Assembly (NCBI GenBank): GCA_037157565.1
Contig: JAZHRO010000073.1
Span: 15,940,501 to 16,004,500 of the forward strand
DNA length: 64,000 bases
Direction of reading: 5' to 3'
Source: Thalassia testudinum
Lineage: Eukaryota; Streptophyta; Magnoliopsida; Alismatales; Hydrocharitaceae
In this document: positions 20,982 to 34,205 of the stretch, one piece after another
Layout: each line of letters begins with the position of its first letter
Numbering within the stretch: position 1 is the stretch's first letter
Notes under the pieces: model-generated
What the model was told of the DNA's origin: nothing
Seen by the model: the letters and a program-made list of their open reading frames with translations, nothing else
Databases searched by the model: none
Made by a program: the position numbers and the translations under genes

Positions 20982-23575
20982 TGATGGGAACACCATCATG
21001 AGCCATAACTAGCTTAAATTGGTCTGATAAAGTTGATAAAAGCTCCAACATAACCATCAGAGGGTTACATAAGCATGTTGTTCTATTTTGAGAAGATAAG
21101 AAACCAAGGTTATCACTGCAATTTTAATTGCATCTCACAAATACAGAATAACCACAAGGTATTTCAAGGGTTTATTAAAGGTCATATGGTCATTAATGTT
21201 TAATAAGTGAGTCCATGCAGAAAAAAATGAGTTTTCATGCATTTCAAGAATTAATGAACATTTGAAACCCTAAAAATAGACCCACTTAATTAAATGAGGT
21301 TCTGGTCAGGATAAAATTCATGTAAACCCTTTAAAATTCATAGAAAAGTATTTTATATGATTTGGTATATTTGATTTGTCCATCAGAACCTATTTTGGCC
21401 TGAAATAGTCTTAGATAGATAATTACCCTAATTTAGGTTTTTGCATAAATTACCCAGTCAAACTTGGTCAAAACCAAAATCCAACTTCACCATCAGATTT
21501 CTTGGGTCCAAATTAGGTTTGTACCAAAATTTGGGCCTAATCAAAGATTTTCTTGACCTAGTTTGCATTTTTTTCTAGTGTAACTCTTTTTCTCTCAAAT
21601 AGCCCCTTAACTTTTGAAATCTTTGCAAAAAGCCCCCAAGTTCTTCAAATATTTGCAATTTAGTCCTTTCCACCATTGAATGTCAAACGACCTCCAGGCA
21701 AGCTTTGATCGAGCTAAATCCTACTTTAATGGCAATCAAATCCCACCAAAATTGGTGGTGTTGATGTACACACCTAGGAAAACCTATTGGGATCGATTCC
21801 AACTCTTAAATCCCTCTGATTCGTGCATGCAAACCCAACAAATCAGTGGGATTCTTATTGAATCCTAAGCAAGCTATCAAGCTGGTTTCCTATTCTCCAA
21901 GCTCCCCTAAGCCCTATAAAGCACCCCTCATGGCATTCCTCACCTCCTTAGCGAGAAATAGAGCCAAAAACCCCTCTTCTTCCTCAACCTCCAGCTCGCT
22001 CCACCTCGCTCTAGCGACTCTCCACCTCCAACTTCTTCACCGGCCGCCACGTAAAATAGGCAGCCAGTTATCCTTCCCTACGTCTTTCTGCACCTCGCAA
22101 TACTGGCGAGGTGCTCTCTATCCCTTTGTCATCGTCGTTATCCTCCCCTGGAGCACCTTCGTCTCCAGTGTCAGCCATACAAGACCCAGCACCTCCTCTA
22201 CCCCTCGTCGACCATACTTAGTCTCCTCGACTTCTTATCCTCCGCACATCATCACCATGCTACTACTTCACCGTTTCGACTGATCCTACATCGTCCACAC
22301 CTCCATCTTCCACCTCGCCAGCATACCTCAGGCAATCCCTAGCATCCACTACAGCTCACCAAATCGCCCGCTCTTGAGCTCCACACCACGCCTCGAACCT
22401 CCGACTAAAACCCCTCAAGAAATTGAGAGGATTGGCCACTTATCCACCACATCGAACGACACCTCCTCCAAGCCACTCTCCTGAGGTCGTCAGACCTCCA
22501 CACTCGCCCTCTCGCCACTCCACGCACACCACCACACTCACTGTTCCACGGCAAAGGTTTTGAACTGCTTTGACGTGATCGAGAGGCCTTATTCATGTTT
22601 TTAGGTCACATGTCGTCGCCACCATTGTTGAAGCTCCTTCAAAGAACTTAACGTCGTCTTCTGGAGGTGCTCGCTATAGGTCTTCATTCCAGGCAAAGCG
22701 GAAGTCACCCAGGAAATAACCCAGGCCCTCAATTAGAACCATCAAGAGTCCCTGCTACCTCAATTGAATGCACCATCCAGCTGCTACTCATGCGGGGAAG
22801 GAGGGGACTTTAGTCCCACATCATAAGCAGCAGACCGTTTGAAGCTGTATAAAGGGGATTTGTGATCCCACCCAGTTGCCCAAGACACCGAGGGGTCGGG
22901 TCCCCCGCTCATGAACCCATTCACTCCTTGCTTGCGACCCACACTCACAAGACTACTCCTCGGATCCCGTTATTATTCCTACCTGATTACCAATTAACCC
23001 CAGGTGTTTGAGAGAGAAGAGAAGGAAAGGAAAAGGAGGAGAGGGGTTTTGCCTCAGTAAACCTCTCTCAACACTTAGTCTCTACAAGGCAATCTTGCCT
23101 CTGTGCTATGCTTTCCCTTGGGCAGAAAAAAGAAGAAGAAGCTAAAGGAGAAAAAGAGAATAGCACCTTTACACTGTAGCTTAGGGTGATTTAAGTCGTC
23201 TGATATTGTATTCCACCATCTAATTGCTTCTGAAAAAGTGCACTGTGCACTTGGCTTGCGTGGATTAAATTTGGTTGATACTGTTGAGATATTTGCTATT
23301 ATTGTAATTAGGGTAATTGGTGATTCAAATCACCATTTTACCCTAATCTTTTTGCATCATTAACATTTGCTCTTATATATACATCATTATTGCTTAGATT
23401 TCTCATTGATATTGTTATCTTGTGCTTAAATTGTGGTCTTGAGATCAATTGCAATACTTGCTCCTTACGTTCAACCTCGGACTTATATTCAAGTTATAAA
23501 TTCTATTTGTTTTCGCGCTTTATCGACTATACTACGATGTATCATTTTTGAAACCCCGATTCAGAGCGAATAATA
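20982..23575 (+). repeat. 5' LTR of the second Athila-like element, 2594 bp
   Basis: It starts TGATGGGAACACCATCATGA and is collinear with the LTR at 16776, with substitutions and indels throughout. The end is placed at ...GAATAATA, three bases before TGGTGCC of the PBS; the expected terminal CA has become TA. It includes a core promoter (22804-22855) and a U5 segment (23527-23539) matching the tRNA-Asp complement at 11 of 13 bases. Confidence 0.85.
22804..22855 (+). promoter_or_regulatory. LTR core promoter: USE-like motif plus TATA box
   Basis: GGGACT-TT-AGTCCC palindrome at 22804-22817, USE-like GTCCCACATCA at 22813-22823 (10 of 11), and TATAAAGG at 22848-22855. The gap between motif and TATA is 24 bases. 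The TATA lies about 730 bases before the LTR end, as in the related LTRs. Confidence 0.68.
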
Positions 23576-23578
23576 TTT

Positions 23579-23595
23579 TGGTGCCGTTGCCAGGG
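23579..23595 (+). other. Primer-binding site, tRNA-Asp
   Basis: TGGTGCCGTTGCCAGGG, 15 of 17 identical to the complement of the 3' end of plant tRNA-Asp (TGGCGCCGTTGCCGGGG), three bases after the LTR. It would prime minus-strand DNA synthesis. Confidence 0.82.
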
Positions 23596-24549
23596 AGCAA
23601 CGCACAATTCGATCTCTTGATTACAATTCCTGGCTTGATAAAAACTTGCTCTATCTCTTCGATTGTGATTTGTGTAGGATTCAGTCAAGGATAAAGATCA
23701 ACCGCACAATAGCCACTCCAGGGGCAGGTAATCTCATTTTCCATCTTCATTAAGCCCCTGATTCTAAAAAGCTAAAAAAAAGAAAGAAATCAGTTAGGAT
23801 CAACTTGCATTCTATATTTAGATTCAATCATCACAAGTTGACTGATTTGGTTCATTTCTAGAAACATCCTAAACCTGATTTCTGCACCTATTTAGGGATT
23901 TAAGACACCTAGAGCTACCACCTTCTTGATTGAGCCCTAGGTGGCAGATTTGGAATTAATTGATTGGACCAATTAGAGCCAATTAGGGTTTCCATTCTAG
24001 GGTTTTAGAGACACACTTGCTTAAAAAAAGATTCAATCTTCCCAAATTGTGTGTGCCCTAAGCCTTGATTGAACTTACCTAAACAAGCAAACCCTAAGAA
24101 TCAAGCTCTAAATCTCACTTGAATCCTAAAAGCAGGACCTAATAATCAAGGACAAATCAGGTGAAGTTGACCAATCTTGTGAGGTCAACTAATCTTCAAA
24201 TTAGGTCACCACTCACAAAAATATCTTAAAGTTCAAGTGAAATCCTAAGCATCCATGCTCTAACCTTAAAATTGGTAGAGTAAAGAGGTCAAGTTATCCA
24301 TTCTGGTCTACCTGGACCCACAGTGACAAGGAAGGTCGGGTGGGGGAAACCCTGTAACCCATGGGGGAGCTCTACCGTGTAGGGGTCTTTGTGGGACTCT
24401 CCCTTCCTGGCTGCCCAGGTAATTCTCAGGTGGACGACTTTCTGATCTAGGGGTATCATCCACCCCGAACCTCTATAGTCATCCAAAAATCTTTGGGTGT
24501 CTTGATTGGGTCCATCACACCTGTTATCCCTCGTCTTCTCCATCGGTGC
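23596..24549 (+). other. Leader of the second Athila-like element
   Basis: Untranslated leader with the conserved block at about 24330-24440 (GGGGGAAACCCTGTAACCC, CTCTACCGTGTAGG, CTCTCCCTTCCTGGCTGCCC) also seen in the related elements. The block's position 100-220 bases upstream of gag would suit a packaging or dimerisation signal; that is an inference. Confidence 0.78.
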
Positions 24550-27500
24550 ATGTTTGGGAGGTGATCCTTAAGACCACCCTTGGGGCCTCCATTAGTTATT
24601 CACTCTCGTCGAGGCCAAGCCTTGACCTCCCTATTTGTGCAACAACCTAACCATATCAATATCTCTTCTGATTCATCTGAGCCTAGATCTCCTTCGTCCA
24701 TAATCATGGAACACCCAGCAGAAGAAGAAAACAATCTCTAGAATCCGCTTCAAAGCCTCAATGATCTATTCCAGGCCTTTATGAATCCACTGCAACATCC
24801 TATGATGCGAGATCATTCAATCCCGCTGTGGTGGCGATCAAACCTCAAGGCCAAAACCCAGCTAGAGGTCCTGATAATGAACTCAAGCCCAACATGATTC
24901 ATGCTATTCCTAAATTTCATGGGATTAATTTCGAAGATCCCTTTTAGCATATCAAGCAACTCAAGCATCTGGCCCAGACCTTCGGGTTAGAAGCTCAAAA
25001 TCAGGATATCTTGCTCATGAAGGTGTTCTCCATCTCTCTCATGGACAAGGCTGCTCACTGGTACCAAACCCTAACTCGTCCTATCAACACATGGGCTAAA
25101 CTACAATCCGAGTTTCTGAAAAAGTTCTTCCCTTTTGGTTGGACAAATGCTCTGCGGCAATAGATCACACATTGCATGCAACAGGCAGGAGAACTGCTTC
25201 ATGAGGCATGGGATCACTTTCTAGATCTCATGCGAAAGTGCCCCCACCACAAAGTTCCTAAATGAGAACAAGTCCAGTCTTTTTACCAAGGACTCCATGA
25301 GGATATTTGATTGTTCGTCAATGTGACCTGTGGAGGAAACATCATGGGTCAACACGAAGACACCATGTGGGAGATTCTCAAGAACATGTGCGAGAACTCC
25401 ATCAATAATGAATCCATGGGCATGTTCGATCGGACGAATGTCCGTGCATTGATGAATCCACAGGGAGCACATGAGATGCAGGGCATATCCTCTTCCGTCA
25501 ACCTGGAGTTAATGGCCAGTCTCTTGGACAAGATCTCGATCATTAAGAAGGTAGACGAGCTGACTTGACATCTGCAGCGAGCCACCGCTACGCAAAACCT
25601 ATTCACACAACCACCGTCTGGTAGGGAGGCTGTGCATAACATTTACCACCAACCTTCTCAGGGGATGGACTTGTATCCACCCCCGTCTGCTCCTGGGTTT
25701 GGAGGAAACTCCAGATCTATGTACTCTAGTTGGGGGAACTCCGAACCCTTGTCTTCTGATTTCTCCGAGGTTCTTCAGACTGGAGAGGACCTCAACGCCA
25801 TCCAAAATGATCCTTTCCCAAGCACTTATAATCCTAGATGGCATAATCATCCTAACTTCACGTTGTTGGGGAACAATCAAAATCAAAGACCTCAATATCA
25901 GCCCCGACCATAAGCTTCTCATCCATATCAGCCACCTAAGCCTTGGCCCAACCAAAATTACCAATCAGGGCTAATTCGAGAAGATCAAATGACCCTCATC
26001 CTTCAGACTTTGGCTGACATTCAGAAGACGAATGTAGCTATGCAAAAATAGCACAAAGGCAAGATCACAGAGGTTCGCAATCAACTCGCCCAGATGGCTA
26101 ATCCCCACCAACCTGGTGCACTCCCTTCGCAACCTCTGGCCAATCCAAATAACATGCTGAACTAGAAGCACGTTATGAACCCAACTCAGGGCCAGGCTCA
26201 CTACGTCTATCAGGCCCCTTCTACTCCGGCACTTGACGGGATGGAGGCTTCAACATCATATGCGGGTTATCAGTAGTAACCGCCTCTTTTGACTATCCCA
26301 ACCCAGAACCAAGCAGGACTGAACTCTGTTACCACCCGTAGTGGAAAAACAACTCAGGACCCACCTTATCCAAGCCACTTCTAGCCCGGTAGTTCGCACC
26401 AAAACCCTAGGTTGGTTATCCAGGATACCTCTGTCCCAGATCAAAAACCTGAACCAATTCTAGAGGAACCTGCAAAGGTTCCATTTTCGGAGGCCTTGAC
26501 CAAAGGAAAGAGGAAACCCAAACCCATGGCTCTCGAGGAGGACTTGGTCAAGCTCTTTGAGAAAGTTCAAATAAACAACCCATTGATGGATGCAATTTTC
26601 CACGTGCCAGCTTACTGTGATTCTTGAAAGACGTGTGTACACCCAAATGTAAGCCGCGAACCAAAGGTGGGAATCCAATCGTACTGTTGAAGCAAGTCAG
26701 CTCCATCATCTTGAGTAAACTCTCGCCTAAGGAAAAAGACCTAGTACCCCTCTAATTTCATGCAAGATCGGTGATTTAGAGTTCGACAGAGCCCTTTTAG
26801 ACTTAAGAGCTTCCATCAATTTGATCCCTACGTCCCTACTAGATCATTTCGAGGAGACTGAGCTAAAATCGACTGAGGTGACTTTACAGTTAGTTGACCG
26901 ATCGATCAAGTCACCTAGAGAAGTTCTTGAGGATGTTCTGGTTCGGATCCATGATTTTTACTTTCCTATGGACTTCATTTTGTTAGATATGGAGACTCTT
27001 AAGAATCTGAAAAACACACCAATTATACTAGGTAGATCATTTGTAGCAATAGCTAGAGTGAACATTAATTGCGAAGAGGGCCAAAATGAATTGAAATTCG
27101 GGAACAAGACGCTAAAAATTTATATATTTAAGGCCCATAAAGGAATTAACTGTGGGGTAGTAGAACAAGTATGCGACATCAGTTCTATGGTTGAGGACAC
27201 GTTTCCCGAGGATTGCCCAATTATCTTCGATCCTTAGCCCCAACCAAATCATACCCAGTAGATAGAGGAGCCTAGCACCAACCTAAACTCACCCACAACT
27301 CCTACTTTTCCTTCTGAGACTTATCCCGACCCGCCTGCTATTGCTGATAATCTCGTTGTAGAACTAAAGCCTCTTCTCGATCATCTAAAATACATCTTTT
27401 CGGGTTCTGATCAAACATTTCCTGTGATTATCAAATCTTGCCTCACCTCTAATCAGGAAACACGTTTGATCTCTCTCCTCCAGCAGCATCGGAGAGCCAT

Positions 27501-30245
27501 TGGTTGGACTCTCGATGATCTGACTAGCATTAGCCCTTTGTATTGCACACACCGCATTTATACAGAGAGGGTGCACGACCATCCCATGAAATGCAAAGAC
27601 GTCTGAATCCTAATCTACAGGAGGTCATGAAGAAGGAGATCATCAAGTGGTTAGATGCAGGGATCATCTACCCGATCTCCGACAATCGGTGGGTGAGTCC
27701 AATCCGGGTTGTTCCTAAAAAGGCAGGACTCACCATGTCACGATTGAAACTGGAGAGACCATACCGACCCGTATAGTGAACTCGTGGAGGGTCTGCATTG
27801 ATTACAGAAGACTAAATGCCTCCATGAATTTCCCACTACCATTCATTGATCAGATACTCGAGAAACTAGCGAGAAATTGATTCTTCTGCTTTTTGGATAG
27901 GTACTCCGGTTATAATCAGGTGGTAATCCATCCTGAGGACCAAGAGAAGACCACTTTCACTTGCCCCTACGGGACATCCGCATTCCGTAGGATGCCTTTC
28001 GATCTCTGCAATGCACCTGCTACCTTTTAGCAGTGCATGCTTGCCATATTCTCAGATATGGTAGGTGAATACCTTGAAGTCTTCATGGATGACTTCTCGG
28101 TATTTGGGGAATCTTTTGATGATTGCCTCCTGCACTTGGACCAAATACTCAGGCGTTGCATTGACGTGAATTTGGTTTTTTTAATGGGAAAAGAGCCATT
28201 TCATGGTTCCTGAGGGAATTGTCCTGGGTCACCTTGTTTCTGAGAACAACATTCTGGTTGATCAAGCCAAGGTTAATTTGATTTCTAAACTTCCTATGCC
28301 TAGCTCGGTCAAGGACATACTCTCTTATCTGGGGCACATTGGTTTTTACTGTCGTTTCATTCTTGATTTCTCGAAAATCATGCGTCCCCTGACTAATCTC
28401 CTATCAAAAGATGTCCCCTTCGAAATCACCGAGTGCACTCATGCATTTGAAAATCTACGTGACCAAGTCACCCAAGCGCCTATTCTACAATCACCTGATT
28501 GGTCTCAACCTTTTGAGATCATGTGCGATGCATCTAACTATGCAGTAGGTGCAGTGCTTGGATAGAAGATTGACGGGAAGCCCGTGGTCATCTACTACGC
28601 TAGCAAGACACTTGACGAGGCTTAGCGTAACTATACAGTTACTGAGAAAGAGCTGCTAGCCGCAGTATTTGGCTTAGAAAAATTTTGATCTTATCTCTTG
28701 GGTTCCCATGTTATCATATACTCGGATCACACAGCAGTGAGGCACCTTCTCGCGAAGAAGGATGCGAAACCTCGATTAATTCGCTAGATCTTGCTATTGC
28801 AAGAATTCAACCTCGAGATTCATGACAAGGCAAGAAAACAAAATGTGGTAGCTGATCACTTATCCCACCTTCCTTCTGCTATCATTGACCCTTCTGGACT
28901 GATGACAGAGCATTTTCTTGATTAGCACCCCCTGACTATTGGTGTGGAACTTCCCTGGTATGCTGATTTGGTTAATTACCTAGCATCTCATCAGATCCTA
29001 TCTGATTGGCCGAAGGCCAAGAAAGAAAAATTGCTTTTTGAAGCCAAGTATTACATATGGGAAGACCCATACCTCTTCCGCATTGGTGTTGATCTGATCA
29101 TCAGGCGATGCATCCCGGAAGCGAAGATTCAGGACATCTTGTCCTTTTGCCATGATCAGGCCCGCAGCGGACACTTCTTTGGACATAAAACCACAGCTAA
29201 AGTCCTCCAGTGCAACTTTTATTGGCCTACGATTTTCAAAGATGCACACGATTACTATAAGGCATGCAGTTGTTGCTAGACCTTGGGCAACATGAGCCAC
29301 CACAATATGATGCCCTTACAACCGATTCTCATGTGTGAAATCTTCGATATATGGGGGATTGATTTTATGGGTCCCTTTCCAAAATCAGATGGCTTTGAAT
29401 GCATTCTCCTCACTATGGACTACGTGTCCAAATGGATTGAAGCCATCTCAACCTGGACCAATGATCATAAAGTGGTAATCAAGTTCATTCATCAACACAT
29501 CTTCTCATGGTTCGGTGTCCTACGTGCTATTATCTCTGATAGAGGGACCCATTTCACAAATGCACAGTTCAGATCCCTAATGATAAAATATGGGGTGTCG
29601 CATCGAATCTCGACTCCTTATCACCTCCAAACCAACGGATTGGCTGAACTGTCTAATTGGGAGATCAAGAAAATCTGTCAAGTCATTGTTTGGCCTGATA
29701 GGAAGGATTGGTCGTCCTGACTTCCAGAAGCTTTGTGGGCCTATAGGATCGCCCACAAAACCCAGTTAGGTATGTCTCCGTTCAGACTCGTATACGGGAA
29801 GGCATGTCACCTACCCATCGAAATGGAGCACAAAGCCTATTGGGTAGTACGGAAGTGCAATCTAGATCCTTATAAGGTTGGAACCCACCGAGAATTACCA
29901 ATGAGCGAGATCAAGGAACTACGCAATGACGTGTATGAGAACTCACGAATTTACAAAGAACAGATTAAAGCCTTTCATGACAAGCACATATAAAGAAAAA
30001 CTTTCCATCTTGGTCAGAAGGTCCTACTCTTTGATGCCAAACTCAGACTATTCCCAAGCAAACTCAAATCAAAATGGATTGGACCATTCCTTGTCAAACG
30101 TGTGTTTGGAAATGGGGCTATAGAAATCAATGAACTCAACCATGATTCTGAACCATTTCTCATGAACGTTCAGAGACTCAAACCGTTCATTGAACTCACT
30201 GACACAAACTTGGCTGACTTATCTTTTGATCTCCATTCTCCCTAA
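24550..30245 (+). pseudogene. gag-pol: Athila-like gag-pol polyprotein, broken by many stops
   Basis: This is the full-length homologue of the intact frame at 51534-57089. Gag starts at the ATG at 24550 (MFGR, then TGA), with capsid core at about 24890-25430 and linker to 26630. The protease at about 26790 reads LLDLRASINLIP, so the active-site Gly is Arg. RT runs about 27600-28200 (FMDDFSVFG near 28085), RNase H about 28500-28870 ([13 protein letters not shown]), and integrase from about 29140 (HDQARSGHFFGHKTTAKVL), with core motifs at 29350, 29530 and 29640. The GPF-type C-terminus reaches TAA at 30243-30245. About twenty stops interrupt it, mostly at Trp, Gln or Arg codons, plus a few frameshifts. 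It cannot be functional. Confidence 0.92.
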
Positions 30246-31109
30246 GCCTATTGCACCCAGCTGATGGCATTAAACATAGCGCTTAATGGGAGGCAACCCG
30301 TCATCTCTTTGAAAAACCTGAAATCCTTTTGACGTAACTCTTTGCTAAACTCATATTGCACTTTAGGGTTCATCCATTAGAATAGCCGACTCCACCTCTG
30401 GTACATGTACCAGAGCTTGAAATTATCCACAACAATCACTTCGACCTGTCCACCCACCCTTTGAACCTATTCTAATGTACGATCTAAGCTCAACTTGAAC
30501 CCACCTAATTTACAATGAGGACATTGCAAATCATAGGCATGGGGGGTATTAAAGTGAAAAACGTCGAGGAAATCAAATCTCATAAAAAGGATTTCATAAA
30601 AAAAAAATGGAGGTCGAGGAAAAAGAAAATCCATTTGAGAGAAAAATGAGAAAAAGGAGGGAGGAAAATTAAATAGAAAAGAAAGGAGCAAAATGATAAA
30701 GAAAGAAATTGAGTTCCTTCAAAATGATATGAAACTTACCTAACTTCTAGGTTGGATCGAATAATGAATTAAGACCTGGAAGGCTAAAAGTTAAGGGATT
30801 AGTGGCTAATACCAACCTTAGGCCTCTTGGATCTGTTTTGAGATTTAAACACTCACATACTTGTCAAGATCCAGATTAGTCCTCAAGAGGTTGAGGAAAA
30901 TCCAAAGCTTATGTATTAGGTCTAAGGCTTAGGGATTATTCGACCCCATTTGCGGGACTCGGTAACTTAAGCACCCTAAATCACACACAGTCTGGTTCAG
31001 TGCGCTTAAATATGAAATCACGCCTAAAAGCATTTATGTTATTCTGTAAATGGTCCTAAGATCTAGATTAGGAGTGGCTCCAAAACACAAGTTGATTTGG
31101 ACTAGTTCC
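30246..31109 (+). other. 3' untranslated region of the second Athila-like element
   Basis: It begins with GCGCTTAATGGGAGGCAACCCGT-type wording shared in reverse with 51330-51360. A hairpin CAATG-AGGA-CATTG (30513-30526) precedes a purine-rich AGGCATGGGGGG (30535-30546), a copy of the polypurine tract motif lying upstream of the position used before the LTR. An A/G-rich stretch follows (30590-30720). It is interrupted at 31110. Confidence 0.7.
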
Positions 31110-32578
31110 TGATGGTGAGATTTATGCTTAATTAAGATGATTGCAATAAAAGATGTGTCGTTGATGTATTTTATGTTGTGGAAATCTCGTATCAAAAATT
31201 CATTAAATCAAACCACAATGATTAGGATGTCATATCCACAGGGAGGAGCGACTGCAATAAATTCACAGGTATGTCACCATCTTGTTCGCGAAAACCTTCG
31301 TTAAATTAATTCAATGAATATGCTGCTCCGAATGTACTTTAAGTTTTATGAGAAGTGAAGGGCTATTTATGTAAATTTCACATCAGAAATCAAGCTCCCA
31401 AAATATGTGGATGATGCATGGTAGTGACATGTCATGTAATTTTGAATTGTGTGCAAATTAAATCCAATTTTAATGTGAAATAAGGGCATACGGAAGACTC
31501 AAGCAATTTTGTGAGAATGCAAGGGTGCTGCCATAATTTTGCTTCAATAAAATAGTCCAAAAATAAAAAATCAAAAGCTCCACAATGGCATTGAATGTAA
31601 AAAGTAATGTGACCCAAAACAGAGCAAGTTCTTCTCTTGACCGTGCGCACACTTGAGGCTGCGGCTCTTGGCAATACTTTCGGTGAAGGTCGGTCAGTGC
31701 AAGGTGGTTCTGTTGGTGGTAGAGGCATGACGAATGGTGGCCAGTGGCGATCGCTGAAGAGGAGGCCACCGGCGCAGATGGCATGGAAGCACTCGTGAAG
31801 GTAAGGGGAGCGTGTTGGCGTCGACGGTATGGAGCTTCGAGGCCGGAGTGGATGGCTACGAGGAGGGTGGTGCCTTTTGTTGGGTTGCTCCTCTCCTGTG
31901 TCGGTGGAGAAGAAGAAGAGGAAGAAGAAGAGGCTGTGTAAGGGTTTGCACAAGGGGGATGGCCTGCTGCTGCTGCCCGCATGTGAGAAGCATGCGCACA
32001 TAGTGCGGGGCGATGGGTGCATGCTGTGGAGGGCACGACGTGGCTACGTGCGTTTGCTGATGGCCAAGCTGTGTGCTCACCAGGGTGGTGGTGTGCGCAC
32101 TGTCACAACACATCACCACAGGGGAAGGTTGACAATGGAGAGCTCAGGCCACGGTGCACGCTAGGTCCATGGTGCATGCGTTACTTCACGGTGGAGCCCT
32201 CCTCTGTCGAGGCGATCCAAGGGAGAACATGATGGAGATGATGGCTCGCCCTTCTTTTTAAAGCCTGATGTTTGTTTGCCACGGTTGACGGGTTCTCCAA
32301 CCACTCGGTGAGGATCGCGAGTGGTTGGAACGACGAGGGTGCAGTTGCACGCTCTGCAAGGTAAAAAAAAAACATTGGGTTACTTACAAAGTAATCCAAA
32401 ATAATGCCTGTAATGCATGTTACTATAATGCATATTATCTTCTATACAATATATGAAATATGCATGTAATTTTATAAACTACACTATTTACATAAAAAAA
32501 TCTACTATGTATATGTGAACATTAATCTAATAATTAGGCATTTATCAATTTAATCAACCCACAAATGTGTTCTCATCA
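31110..32578 (-). repeat. 3' LTR of the split gypsy element, about 1.47 kb
   Basis: On the - strand it starts TGATGAGAACACATTTGTGG right after a polypurine tract (32579-32595). The other end is placed at 31110 because the bases beyond belong to the second Athila-like element and because the internal layout (CATATCCACAGGGAGG about 110 bases in) matches the LTR at 45933. GTCGTTG at 31157-31163 resembles the 5' end of tRNA-Asp. A G-rich middle (31700-32240) gives spurious open frames. Confidence 0.75.
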
Positions 32579-34205
32579 AATGCCCCCATGCCTAGTTTTT
32601 GCTAGTCCTGAGCAAAAATGAAAAGCAATAGAAGTAACTAAAAGATTTCTTCTTTCCTTATTCCAAAAATTTAGAGATCCAGACGGATGTGAAGTGATAA
32701 AAGCCTATGTAACGAATCTAAGTGAACAACCAACTTACATTTAAAGTTCGTACTTAACTCTTGATAAAATTCTATCGGAATAGGCAACTATTTCCCTCGG
32801 GGATAAAGTAGCAAGTGATCTATAATTTGACCCCAGCTTTTTGGCTTAGGTAGGAGATACTGAATTGAATGGATTTATATTTGGTGGCTCACACTCATCG
32901 GGTGCTACATGTAGTCTAGTACTGCAGACTCTAGATCTCTAGACTATTAAACAAGTCAACCCAGAGAGAGGCTAAAAACTGTGCTCTCTTTGCGTTCCTT
33001 CGTGCTACTCACTCTCTTATTTCTTTTTCTTTTTCTTCTTCCTTTTTTTTTTTTTTGAGATCACATTTCTTACCCAATTTTGTAAGTGAACTCACTGTTT
33101 GGTGGCCTTACGTGGCATTCACACATCAAGTGAAATCCTAATAACCCTATAACTAAGTCAGAATTCCTCAACTAGTATTCGACCAATCAGAAATACTGGA
33201 AAGTAGGTATAAGTCATATTTGGTGGATCACAATGGGTGTTTTTGTTACCTCAATAATATGGACACCTGATAAGATTGACACCTAGGGCAGCTATAACTC
33301 GAACTTTTTTTTCTTTTTTTCATATCTATATATACATTCCTTTTTTTTTCCTTTTTTTCTATATATATATATCTATATATTTCTCTCTCTTTTTTTATAA
33401 CTCAACACAACACGACATAGACTTTTATTCAGAGGCCTTATTAGGGATGATAATGGTCAAGAGGATATTGTGTGGCTTATTTGATGGAAGTGCCTATTCT
33501 CGGCACCAGGAAAGAATGGATAGGACAATCGTATTTCTGACCTTTGACACTATTACCCTCTTTCAGCTGAGAACTGTACGGACGGTCATAACCATCCACC
33601 ATAGTCATAGTTTTATTAGGATTCACTCTCTATGTATCTACCTTATTTGGTGACTCTAAAGACTTCACACACTATTTGCACACAGAAATAGAGAGCGAAA
33701 GCTATGCCTAACTCTGAGGTATCATCATCTAATTATCCAGAATTTAAGAGTGTTTGCACTAGACTTAGCACACCAGCAGTCTCTCTACTTCTCCTCACAA
33801 ATATTAGGTGGATCTAATAGAAGATAGTTTGTCAGTCTCCCTATTAACTGTCCAAGGGTTCAGCAGACTGAAAATGCTTATTAGTTTTCTTCAAAGATCC
33901 ATTACCCAGTCTACGTGCAAGTGAAGTAAATGTACTGAATTCTAAACTTAAGAAACAAAAGAAGAAATCTTCAATAACACCTCCTTGATAAAAATTTTCT
34001 ACTAGGGACTAACCAATTCAGCTCAAGAAAACAAAAGAAATTTTTTTTTTTTACTAATGCACATATCCTAAATGCATGCAAATATTTATCAATGCTATAA
34101 ACATCCTCAGGTTATACCATACCCTACCATGCCTAAGATTGATAATGTCCTCATGGAAAAATAAAGACATAAAAGAATATCACTTGAGGAAGAGAGCGGG
34201 AGGAG
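32579..34205 (-). other. 3' untranslated region with polypurine tract and hairpin
   Basis: The polypurine tract lies at 32579-32595 (- strand CTAGGCATGGGGGCATT). Beside it is a hairpin TTTTTGCT...AGCAAAAA (32596-32618). T-rich tracts lie at 33010-33400. A worn second copy of the tract motif (CCATGCCTAAG) lies near 34128, just downstream of pol. No gene is recognised; the open frame at 33276-33653 is low complexity. Confidence 0.65.

Larger units (their letters stand above)
20982..31109 (+). mobile_element. Second Athila-like Ty3/gypsy element, 3' LTR not in view
   Basis: It comprises the LTR (20982-23575), PBS, leader, broken gag-pol and 3' untranslated region, interrupted at 31110 by the LTR of a - strand element. 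It is inserted in the gag of the first Athila-like element, and the 5 bases before it are ATGCC (20977-20981). Its 3' LTR and the second copy of that duplication should lie beyond the right edge. Confidence 0.88.

Noticed and set aside
31110..31130. Start of a + strand Athila LTR (TGATGGTGAG) giving the missing 3' LTR of the element at 20982
   Set aside because: Similarity ends after about ten bases, and the sequence further in matches the layout of - strand LTR ends instead.
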